DNA of 64,000 bases, taken from assembly GCA_039519185.1 (NCBI GenBank), contig CM076854.1, positions 160,571,434-160,635,433 on the forward strand, written 5' to 3'. The stretch comes from Astragalus membranaceus (taxonomy: Eukaryota; Streptophyta; Magnoliopsida; Fabales; Fabaceae). Of the stretch, positions 1-9,375 are shown piece after piece. The number at the start of each line of letters is the position of its first letter. The first letter of the stretch is position 1. The notes below the pieces were generated by a model. That model searched no databases. It saw only the letters and a program-made list of their open reading frames with translations, and had not been told where the DNA came from. Both the position numbers and the translations under genes were made by a program.

Positions 1-365
1 CCAGCTTAGCAAAGGAAAGGGAAAAGGGTGGGGGCCATAAGATAGAATCATGGAAATGAATTAGGATTTGTTTTTCAAGCTTACCCTCAAGACAATTTCA
101 TGTCTTTAAATTTGTTTGCACTATGGCTTCTCAACCAAACATAACTCAGGTTCTTTTCCAACTGCAAAAGACTAATCCCAAATGACAAATCCCAGCTTAA
201 TTGTTTTTCCTGTCAAGAAAATCAGTGTTTCAAGCTTCACAAATCAATGCTGCAACTTTCTCTATGAGCTTAAACTTCACGTTACGTTTAAAGGTAATTA
301 CTTCATTACTGATTTCAAAAGCTTTTCAGAAATTCCAAGTCAACCACTTCTAGAAATTCCAAGTC
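1..365. other. Intergenic stretch, nothing recognised
   Basis: No gene or repeat family is recognised here. A short phrase containing CAAGTCAACCA occurs twice just before the solo LTR, and the second occurrence supplies the LTR's 5-bp target site. The open frame across it runs into the adjacent inverted repeat and has no domain. Confidence 0.4.
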
Positions 366-370
366 AACCA

Positions 371-681
371 TGTAACAGCCCAGGTCCAACGCATTGGCCA
401 CCCCGGCACTATTACATCACGGTCTTCTCTACCCCTCTTGTAGAATTTTTGCCTTCCGTGGGAATCGAACCTTGCACCTGAGGCATAAGTGCAAGTTAAA
501 CACACCTCCCACTACCAATTGAGCGCGACTCAATTGGTAGTGGGAGGTGTGTTTAACTTGCACTTATGCCTCAAGTGCAAGGTTCGATTCCCACGGAAGG
601 CAAAAATTCTACAAGAGGGGTAGAGAAGACCGTGATGTAATAGTGCCGGGGTGGCCAATGCGTTGGACCTGGGCTGTTACA
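371..681. repeat. Near-perfect 153-bp inverted repeat made of a SINE-like unit
   Basis: Positions 371-523 and 529-681 are reverse complements with about one mismatch over 153 bp and a 5-bp centre. The plus-strand arm (529-681) contains a tRNA box A-like stretch (CTCAATTGGTAGTGGG) and a box B-like stretch (GGTTCGATTCC) about 65 bp downstream, so the unit resembles a tRNA-derived SINE head or a tRNA-like module. As RNA or single-stranded DNA it would form a very stable hairpin. Confidence 0.85.
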
Positions 682-700
682 ATAAAAAGGCGCCTTTTTA

Positions 701-855
701 TGTAACAGCCCAGGTCCAACGCATTGGCCACCCCGGCACTATTACCTCACGGTCTTCTCTACCCCTCTTGTAGAATTTTTGCCTTCCGTGGGAATCGAAC
801 CTTGCACCTGAGGCATAAGTGCAAGTTAAACACACCTCCCACTACCAATTGAGCG
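701..855 (-). repeat. Third copy of the SINE-like unit, inverted
   Basis: 701-853 repeats 371-523 in the same direction with about one difference. It is separated from the plus-strand copy (529-681) by a short spacer that is itself palindromic around AAAAAGGCGCCTTTTT. The three copies therefore alternate minus, plus, minus. The sequence then runs into AACGCCCC, which could be the original LTR start interrupted by the insertion. Confidence 0.8.
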
Positions 856-2063
856 AACGCCCCAAAATAATTTAATTATTTATTTAATTAAGTTATTTAA
901 GGCTTACAATATTTATTTCATTTAATTAACTAATTCAGAATTTAATTTAATTTATTTTATTTTATTTGTTTAGGAGGTGTTGTCACGAATTAGATGTGCA
1001 CATGAGGGCCCATGATCCACAGGTAGGCCCGTGGCCCATTGACTAGTCATAGAATTCGACTCACTTAGGGGTCTTGAGAGTTAGTTTTCATTTCACTCAA
1101 TTGTGCAAAAGAAAGAAAAAGAAAACGTAAAAAAGAAAAGAAAAGGAGAAGTGAGAGGAGAGGTCGCGAAGAGAGGAGGAGAAGGAGAAGAAGGGCGAAT
1201 CACTCAAGGAGGAAGGGAAAGCTTGTTGGTGTCTTGCAATTCCTTGGAACCTTGCCTAGTAATTTCGATTTCCATAAGGTTAGGGGGTTCTTCTTTCCAT
1301 TCTTAATAATTTATGTGATAGGTGTTGTCTAGGGTTAGGTTCTAGGGTGATTTCCATGAATGATTTGTATGTTTTGATGTTGTGGCTATGCTGAATTTTA
1401 ATTGTGCAAAGATATGTTTGATTGGTGTTGAATTGTACACAATAAGAATTGAGTATGCCCATTGTTTGATGTTATGATTGAATGAATTTTTGGTGGAAAA
1501 TGTGATGGCTACTGTTCATATACTTAATTGGCATTGGTGGTTTAATTTGGTGATTTTTTGTTGAGAGGAACTCAAAAATTGATGGAGCCTTAGGCGCCCT
1601 AGGTGTGTGTGTGTTGCTGGAAATTCTGCTCCCAGGCGCCCTGCTGCTGGCGCCAAGAGCTGTGCTGCGCCATGTTGTGTTTCTGTTGCTGTTCCAGGTG
1701 CTGGGTGCCCTCCTGGGCGCCTGTGCCCCTGTGTTGCCAGTTTTGGCGCTAGGCGCCTTGTGCCATGGGCGCCAAGGGTCCCAACTTTCTGTTGTTCATT
1801 TTGCGAAAATTGATACTGGGTTTTCATGTCCAAGTTAAATGGCTCGTGTAAAATAATTTTTGGAGTCATAGGAGTTGTGGTCTGTCCTGGCCTTAGGCGC
1901 CTAGTCCATGGGCGCCAATGATGCGTGCCACATTTTGCCAAAATTTTTGCTGGGTTCCCATATTCTGAGTATTTGGCTCGTGCAAAATTAATTTTGAAGT
2001 CAAAAGAGTTTTCTTGCGTGTTTTGCCAAGGCGCCTTATGCATGGGCGCCGTGTTCCTGCGCC

Positions 2064-2297
2064 AATTCTGTGTCTGGGCGCTAGGCGCCCTGCGCCAGTT
2101 TTTCCTGTGCCAATCCAGTGTCTGGGCGCTAGGCGCCCTGCGCCAGTTTTTCCTGCGCCAATCCAGTGTCTGGGCGCTAGGCGCCCTGCGCCAGTTTTTC
2201 CTGGGCGCCTGTCTCGCTGTGTTGCTCTGCGCTAGTTTTTCTTGCGCCAATCATGTGTCTGGGCGCTAGGCGCCCTGCGCCAGTTTTTGCTGGGCGC
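2064..2297. repeat. GGCGCC-rich tandem repeat (~48-bp unit)
   Basis: Copies begin near 2064, 2112, 2160 and 2249. Each contains GGGCGCTAGGCGCC and a following TGCGCCAGTTTTT. The last interval is longer because of extra sequence. Looser copies of the GGCGCC core extend upstream to about 1580. The array lies in the solo LTR and creates long but meaningless open frames on both strands. Confidence 0.85.
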
Positions 2298-2589
2298 CAA
2301 AATCAGGATGTTGCCCAAATTTTCCCAAACTTGTTTTTAATATAACTTTTGACTCGGTTATCCAAATTTAACGGTTCAAAATGCGTTTCGAAGATAATTT
2401 CGGTGTCTATCCAAATGTTCTGGTTTTATACAAAAATGGATTATTTTACTGGTGGTTCTGGGCTGAGGTGTTCAAGTGTCTATATTTCAATTTTTACTCA
2501 CTTTCCCTATGCTGTGTCAAATCCTAAATTGGCCTAATTGAAATTGGTGTTGGTGTGAGTGGTGGGTTGAGTTGGTGAGTGCATTATGG

Positions 2590-2825
2590 TGTAATTGGTG
2601 AGCAGAGGCTTCGGCCTAATTTTAATTGGTGAGCTGATTAATAAAATGGTGAGAATATGAATAAAATGGTGAGTTGATTAAATGGTGAATTGATAAATTG
2701 TGTGGTGTGTTGTGGTGCATTTCCATAGTATCTCATGAACCATGTGCATAATTGGTGAGCAGAGGCTTCGGCCTAATTTTAATTGGTGAGCAGAGGCTTC
2801 GGCCTAATTGTGTTTGGTGACGGAT
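2590..2825. repeat. Diffuse tandem repeat inside the solo LTR
   Basis: The phrase GGTGAGCAGAGGCTTCGGCC recurs near 2598, 2754 and 2786, linked by AATTTTAATTGGTGAG stretches. It is repeat-like and non-coding. Confidence 0.7.
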
Positions 2826-3419
2826 CCGACATGCATGTGCCCGTGGAGCTTGGGTTGCATTTCATGCATAACCATATATTTTGTAGTGTTGTTTGGAAAT
2901 GAAATTTTGATGTGGTTGCTGCCATTGTTGTGAATCGGTGTGCCTGGTTACTTTTCCCATGCAGTACTTATCCCGTATGTTATTAATTATGAAAAGAGAC
3001 TCACCCTACTGCTTTTATGTTGCTTCTTATGTCGGCAACGTGCAGGTACTAGCGAGTGAAGGTTACCCTTATGCCTTCGTCTGGTAGAATGTGTCATGCT
3101 CTGATACGTGGCACCGGGAGGGGGCGTCTTATTGTTTATGTGTTATTTTAATTATATTGTTAGACTGTTATTGGTGATGTATTGGATTTGTTTTCGAACT
3201 TAATATTTTTCCGCTGTGGTAGTGACTGTATTTAGTTGATGCGAACTGAACCGGTATTCTATGGTGCTATGTATCTTGTGGCTTTTAGCCGAACTATACG
3301 ATTTTGAAGTGTTGATTTTTATGAAGTAAATGTAGCACTCTCTTATATTGTTGTTCAAAAAAAAAAAAACTCTGATTTTATTAAATAGTAAGGTTATTAG
3401 AAGGGGGTGTTACAAACCA

Positions 3420-4508
3420 CTTCTGGGTTGCAAAACTGATATGAGGGAGGATTTGGAAAATTTCAGTCGATGATCTAATGCAAGAGCAAAACATATATGA
3501 ACAATAATTCTCAATGCAGTAAAAAACATACAATTGGGAAAAACAAATCACAAAAACTGAACTTGTTAACTTCTATTATTGTGCACCACTTCTATTATTG
3601 TGCAAAACATGAAATCATAACACAAAAAGTGAATCCTAACATGAATTCCTCTTAATATACTCTCCACGTGTATACATACATATACATAAGGAACAATAAT
3701 TGATGAAAATAAAATCACAATCAAAACACACACTCAAATATATTTTAATTCAAAATGCATATCTGATGTGAGATTTTTAAAATAAGTACAAGCCTTTTAA
3801 TAAGACAATGGCTAGACAGTGCAAGGTAATGCACCTAAATCAAGTACACTATACCAACTGAAGTGAATGATTTTCATTCCAACATACCCTATCCTTTGCT
3901 AGCCTCATGTCTTCTATATTTAAAGGTCTCAGGGTAGGTTGTCTTCTTCATCTTCTGAGCTTTGAGCTTTCAACTTCTGCCTCCATCTTCTCCTTTTCCA
4001 AAAATAAAGCAGTAGTTAGCCAAGTCATTATATACATTCAAATCAAGTCAAACACTACTCAATTGAGAAATCATAATACAAAATAAGAATACAAACCAAA
4101 CAACAACCCTAACAAAATTGAAATGAACTTTTAAATCAAAAACAGCTAAAATACAATAGATTAAGTGCAAAGTAAACAAGAATAAGTGAATCTAACCGTG
4201 ATTGAGCTTAGATTTATGGGTTCTTTAAAACCTAGCCTGCAAAATAAGGACAGAAATTAAAACGGCAACACTCACAGTAAAACCAAAAACAAATCACAAA
4301 ACTAAAATCCAATAAAAACCAAAAACAAATCACAAAACTCACAGAAAATAGTAAAAACGAAAACAAATTATCACGATTTCATTCCAGACCAGAAACAGAA
4401 AAGCATGAAAGTTTAAAAAGCAAAGATAATGGCCAAAGGATTCCATAAAACTTGTTTTCCTACACCAAACTTTTCTACTTGAATGTCAAAAATCAGAAAA
4501 AAGCACAC
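3420..4508. other. AT-rich intergenic stretch, no gene recognised
   Basis: No ORF with a recognisable domain is seen. A short imperfect duplication of a phrase containing AAACAAATCACAAAACT lies near 4290-4345. The stretch at 3940-4010 could be a terminal exon on the minus strand (acidic, lysine-rich), but nothing identifies it. Confidence 0.35.
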
Positions 4509-4511
4509 ATT

Positions 4512-5587
4512 CACTACAAGAATAATGGGATTTTCCGGCCAGGACTTTCCGGCGGATTTTAGGAATTTCCGGCGGATTTTATCCGTCGGAAAAGATTCTG
4601 GCGGATTTTATTCGCCGCAAACTTTTCCGACGGATTTTGGGGTATTTTCGGCGGATTTTTTTGGCATTTGCGGCGGATTTTTTAAAAAAAAAAATTTAAA
4701 TTTAAAAAATCCGCCGCAAATTTCAAAAATCCGCCGCAAAAGTCAAAAAAAAAAAATTTTATTTAAGAAATCTGCCGCAAAAGCCAAAAAAAAAATTTTT
4801 TTTAAAAAAAATCCGCCGCAAACACCAAAAAATCCGCCGCAAAATTCGGAGGGAAAAAATTCGCCTATAAATAAAAATTTCTCCTCCACTCCTCTCATTC
4901 TCTCATTTCACTCTTTATTTCATTCTCATTCTCTTCTATATTTCTCTACATATCTCTCTTCTATATTTCTTATACTCTCATCTCCATAAATTTCTCTACA
5001 TATCTCTCTTCTATATTTCTCCTTCCTTCTTCATTCTTTTTCATTCACTCCTTAATTCTTATTTCTTCTTACTTCTTTATTCACATTCTCTCCTATATCA
5101 TTCTCTTCTAATATTCTCTTTCATTCTTATTCCTTCCTACTTCTACATTCTCATTCATTTATTTATTTTCATTCTTTCCTATATCATTTTTCTCATATTC
5201 TACTTCATTTTCATTTTTTCTTACTTTTTATTAAAATACAAATTAAACATTAAAATTCGAAAAAATTGAAAAAAAATTCAAAAATTCAAATTTTTTACCG
5301 GCAGATTTTCAAAATTTTTTTTTGGGATTTTGCGGCGGATTTTTTAAAAAAAAAAAATTTTTTAAAATCCGCCGCAAATGCCTTTAAAATCCGCCGGAAA
5401 ATTCCAAAATTTTTTTTTTTTAAAAAATCCGCCGCAAAATGCTTTTCCGGCGGATTTTCCGCCGGAAAGCGTTTGCTGCGAGCTGGCTACCGGCGGCAAA
5501 AATCCGCCGCAAAGTCCAATTTTGCGGCGGAAATATGGCTTTTCCGGCGGATTTTGCCCGCCGGAAAATCCTGTTTTTCTTGTAGTG
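4512..5587. mobile_element. Non-autonomous CACTA (En/Spm) element
   Basis: Left terminus is CACTACAAGAA (4512). The right terminus is its reverse complement TTCTTGTAGTG (to 5587). The 3-bp repeat ATT flanks both ends (4509-4511 and 5588-5590), the duplication size of CACTA transposons. The subterminal regions are packed with short repeats on both strands (CCGGCGGATTTT, ATCCGCCGCAAA), the usual arrangement of transposase-binding repeats in this superfamily. The middle is a T/C-rich stretch with no transposase. Open frames across it come from the repeats. Confidence 0.85.
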
Positions 5588-6094
5588 ATTGCGATACAAG
5601 GTGCGGTTGAAGGAGCTCAGCGCAGGGAGGAGAAGCTTCCTTTGAGCACCGATTGCGATACAAGGGTGCACTGGAATAGTGTTTGCGGTGGAAGCGGGTG
5701 ACTTGCGATTTTGCCCTAGGATTTCAATAGAAAGGGGAAAACGGGGTTAGGGTTTTGAATCAACCAAAATTTGGGGCTTTTTAGTCAAATAGAAGAAAAT
5801 CAATTACCCTTTAAGAAGAAGAAGAGAGGAGAGGCGAGATTCGACTGAGAGAAGGAGAACGGCGATGGTTTCCGTCACTGTGAGGGAATCAACTGGCACG
5901 GGTTGTCGCAGGGTCGTAGGAAAACGATAGTGACAGGAGAGGGAGAAGGCTAGGATGATGACAAAGGTGAGGCTGTGGTGAGAGCGGAGAGTGAGCGTGA
6001 AGGTGGAGAGTGAGAGCAGCAGAGAGAGTGAGAAGAGAAAGTGAGAAGTGAACGTGAAACTCTTATGGTCGAGGGTGCTTTTTTTTAAGTTTAA

Positions 6095-6313
6095 GGGACA
6101 GAGCTTTCCGACGGATTTTTTTAACGTTTGCGACGAAATTATCCGTCGGAACGTAGCGACCGTATCAAATTTCGTTGCAAACATGAGCAGGAAACACTTG
6201 ACTTAACTATTAAACACGTACCGACGACTTATTCCGTCGGAAACGCAAGAATTAGCGACGAAAAAAAATTCCGGCGGAAATTTTCGTAGGTAAATTAGGT
6301 TATTCTTGTAGTG
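6095..6313. mobile_element. Second CACTA right-end fragment
   Basis: The sequence ends TTATTCTTGTAGTG, the reverse complement of CACTACAAGAATAA, and 14 nt match the left terminus at 4512. Upstream lie CCGACGGA and CCGTCGGA subterminal repeats of a different flavour from 4512-5587. The 3 bp after it (TAA) do not match the ATT flank at 4509, so it is probably from another, related element whose left end is not evident here. Confidence 0.65.
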
Positions 6314-6559
6314 TAATTAAAAAAGAAAATAGCTAAAAATAAAAAATAAAAAAACTTGGATTCTAATTTCAAAATTTATTCTTCCTCTTCATCGCAATTT
6401 CAGGAGACACCACCACCCGGGAGCTGATTGAGTGCCTTAAAGGCGCCAATACCTTGCTGCCTTTCCCTTATTTACAGTCATTAGATAAATCTTCTGTTCC
6501 TAAATGTGCCACGTGTCTACACTTTAAATTAAAAACTCAATAAAACAAATCCGACCGTA

Positions 6560-7145
6560 TAACCACCGCCCATCGCTCCAGTCGCCGCCGCGTCAGGCCC
6601 CACCACTCTGGTCGCCACGCTGCCCATTACTCCGACCGCCACTCCACTCACACCGGCAGAAGCAACAAGATAACACCACCGCCCTCCGTTTGCCTATATT
6701 GTAGAGGTATTTCATCTATCATCTTAAAATGCTTCAAGTTATGTTTTATTAACACCAACTTCCATTCCTTCTGATTGCTACGGAGAACATTAATTTGATT
6801 GAGTTGGTTTTTCTGGTTTACAACTCACTTTCTAGAGCATTAACATGGTAAAAGATAGCAATTGTGAAACGATAAGGGAAATGGGAAAGAAAACTAAGAA
6901 TAAAAAGTCAAACATGTGGGTGTTGTTGTATTGATTAATCAAATATGTGGGTGTTTGTTATGAAATAATTAACTGAACATTTTCTTCTGCACAACTATAT
7001 GATTTTTAGATTAGAAATAGAACAAGTGAATATATTAGCTTCTTCGTTTCTGTACAGTGGGGAGGCAACGGCGTGTTGACCGGAGTAGTGGTGTGGTGGC
7101 GACGCGGCGGCCGGAGCGATGGGCGGCAGTGGGTGGTGGAGCTAA
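6560..7145. repeat. Imperfect GC-rich inverted repeats around a ~400-bp core
   Basis: The left arm (about 6560-6660) contains GCCCATCGCTCC and GCCGCCGCGTC. The right arm (about 7057-7145) contains GACGCGGCGGCCGGAGCGATGG-type sequence in reverse orientation. The arms also share CACCACTCTGGTCGCCA-like text. It resembles a foldback element. No clear target duplication was found. Confidence 0.5.
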
Positions 7146-7312
7146 GCCAGTGGCCAGAGGAAAGGGAAGGTTACTGTTTTAGGCGTGGGTTTTTATTTCG
7201 ACTGGCCTGCCACACACACATAGCACAAGTATTTTGAGCATTACAGGTGTATCCACTTATACAAGTGTTCACACTGTTCTGCTCGCTACTTTCAGCAATT
7301 TCGTCAAGATGA

Positions 7313-8188
7313 GTGTTATCTTCAATATCATCTTCGACAGCCATCAGCACTAGCCCATCTGAGTCGGAGTCTGTGTCACTGTCACTCGCAAAATTGGCTT
7401 CAGAAGAAGTTCATGATCAGAGTGATCAGGATGTCGACGAGGTCGAAACTGAAGAGCCAGAAGAACCCATTGCTGTCGAACCTCTCAGAAGGTTGCAAAG
7501 GGAAAGGCAGAAATCAGTAGAGCTAAATGATTTCGACACAATCCCAGATTCTGCTGTAACTGCAGAGGGAGAGTTAACTCAATTCGAACTGATGACTGAA
7601 GCAAAACCAGTGAGTCTGGAGCAAGCTCTTAGTCGAAAGGAGTGGAAGGAAGCTATGATTGATGAGTCGAAATCAATAGAGAAGAATGATACCTGGAAGC
7701 TAGTCGAACTTCCAGCGCAAAAGAAGGCAATAGATGGTGAAGTGGCCAAGGGTAAGGCAAAATTAGTAACCATTGAGAAAGAACCCTTGTATTGGGGACC
7801 AAGTATTGAAAGTTGCAGCCCGGTTCGACAGAGTGCGAAACAGCTCGAAAAGGGGCAGAACAGATCGAAAAGTTGCAGCCCAGTTCGACAGAGTTCGAAA
7901 CAGTTCGACAAGGGGCAACACAGGTTCGACAGGGTGTGGGCAAGATCAGGCAACACACTTTGGGCACATGGGTGCCGAATTCCCCTCGACAGGAAAGATT
8001 CAACAGAGGAACAAGAGCTCTGGCTATATGCAGAGTTGCCGCCTGGTGACTGGGGGCCAAAACTGAAGTGTCACTTAGCAATGACCAATGCATTGCAGAA
8101 AGGACAATTCGACAGAAACAATGACCAAGCCATTGCAGAAAGGAAGATTCGAAGAACTGAGGACAATGCTTGGAATGATGTCACGTAG
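7313..8188 (+). pseudogene. Copia pol remnant (start of reverse transcriptase region)
   Basis: Residues about 100-145 of the open frame match the start of the Copia reverse transcriptase region: a P-x-S-L-E-Q-A-L motif, EWKEAM, then NDTWKLVELP. The upstream part is acidic and low in complexity, as in the Copia linker between integrase and RT. After KKAID the frame leaves homology, so the RT core (including YVDD) is missing. A ~57-bp tandem duplication at about 7812-7925 encodes repeated SCSPVRQS. It sits just upstream of an LTR-like block (8209-8690), consistent with an internally deleted 3' part of a Copia element. Confidence 0.7.
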
Positions 8189-8208
8189 CAATACAAATTA
8201 GGAGGGAA

Positions 8209-8690
8209 TATTGGAATATACCTTGTAATTGTGTATTGCTTGTATTTGTAATAAGTAGCTGTCGAAATACTACCTAGTCGAAGTTATAGTTAGCTGTAGA
8301 AGTTGCAGTGTAATTAGTAACAGTAGAAGGTGTAGTTAGTAGTTGGCATATTGGGCCTAGTCGAAATATGGGCCTGGGCCTGACTTTAGGTTTTGTGTAT
8401 AAATAGGGATCACTAGTTAGTGAATAATAACGCTTTTGATTGCCTTTTAACCTAATCCTATCACTTTACAGTCTCACTGTTTTATTGCTCCCTTTCGTCT
8501 CTCTAGCGCCGTCGCTCTCCCTTCCCTCTCCTGTCTGCTGCGCTGTAGAATCCCCAACAAGCAACACTAAAGATAAAATCACAATTGATCTTAATTGTAG
8601 AGACCGTAGATGCTTATCCTGATTCGTTGTGCACATGCTATTTCAACCATGATGTCTATGAATGTCAATCTCGAAACCTATATTCCAATA
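8209..8690 (+). repeat. LTR-like block of the decayed Copia element
   Basis: It follows a purine tract (AGGAGGGAATA). It begins TATTGGAATATA and ends TATATTCCAATA, a 12-bp inverted terminus, and contains a TATA-like TATAAATAGGG near 8398. The 5' counterpart is not in the window. The TA...TA ends instead of TG...CA are unusual, so the exact boundary is uncertain. Confidence 0.5.
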
Positions 8691-9366
8691 TATTACATGA
8701 AAAAGAAATTTATGTAAAATGTTAAAATCATTATCTATCCAACTAATTGTAAGAACAAATGGCGCATAACCCCATACACAACCACCTCAAAGAAAGAAGA
8801 AGGAAACTAGTGAGAGTTCAAGTAGTGCAACTAGAGTTAGTAGAAAAGGCATGTTTGACATAATAAGAAGACATGCAAACATGACCCACCACCATCTGGA
8901 ACTCAAACCTAGAATGAATCTCAGTCTCAGCCATAGAAACAATTGGTTGTGAGGCCTAAACTTCCTGTAAGAAGAGTTGACGATGTTTCTAATTCTACGG
9001 ATACTACTACCTCAATGAATGATGAGGCCTGATGACAATGTTATGTTTGCCGTTTTACTTGTTGTTTTCTGTTTTGTCATAGACGATCAACTTTTTGGTG
9101 TTATTATGTAATGAAGTCTTTTGGTTAGATATAGTGCATAACTAGTTTTTTGTCTTTGTAACGGCGGATTCACCTAACTCGTTACGTATTAACGATGATC
9201 ATCATTGCAAGTTTAACTTTCGTCACTTTTATCCCAATTTAATTAAATGTGAAAAGATAAAAGACATAAACGAATATTTTAGAAAAGATAAAGAACATAA
9301 ATGAACATTTTAACAAAGATAACAGACAAAAACAAAAAAAGAAGGAAACATAATTAACAAGGACTA
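8691..9366. other. Intergenic stretch, no gene recognised
   Basis: No domain is seen. Near 9245-9345 a phrase like GATAAAAGACATAAA is repeated. Related copies occur at about 11935-12005 and 12745-12800, so these may be parts of one older repeat split by later insertions. Confidence 0.4.
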
Positions 9367-9375
9367 TTTTAATTA

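Larger units (their letters stand above)
371..3414. mobile_element. Solo LTR, probably of a Gypsy-type retrotransposon
   Basis: The block starts TGTAACAGCCC and ends GGGTGTTACA. It is flanked by a 5-bp direct repeat AACCA (366-370 and 3415-3419), as expected of an LTR retrotransposon insertion. No coding domain, primer-binding site or second LTR is present, so it reads as a solo LTR left by recombination. Its ~3 kb length and start/end style fit plant Gypsy LTRs. It holds a tRNA-like inverted-repeat triplet at its left end, a GGCGCC-rich tandem array and a second diffuse tandem array. Long open frames on both strands in the GC-rich part (about 1516-2270) are repeat artefacts. The clade is not proven. 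Confidence 0.75.

Noticed and set aside
371..681. tRNA genes
   Set aside because: Box A- and box B-like motifs are present, but no acceptor stem or complete cloverleaf is seen; SINE-like units fit better.
1516..2270. Long open frames on both strands (up to 244 aa)
   Set aside because: They are produced by the GGCGCC-rich tandem array in the solo LTR, with repeated peptides and no domain.
4483..5701. Several open frames of 80-170 aa with K/F/P-rich repeats
   Set aside because: They follow the CCGGCGGA subterminal repeats of a CACTA element and have no protein family.
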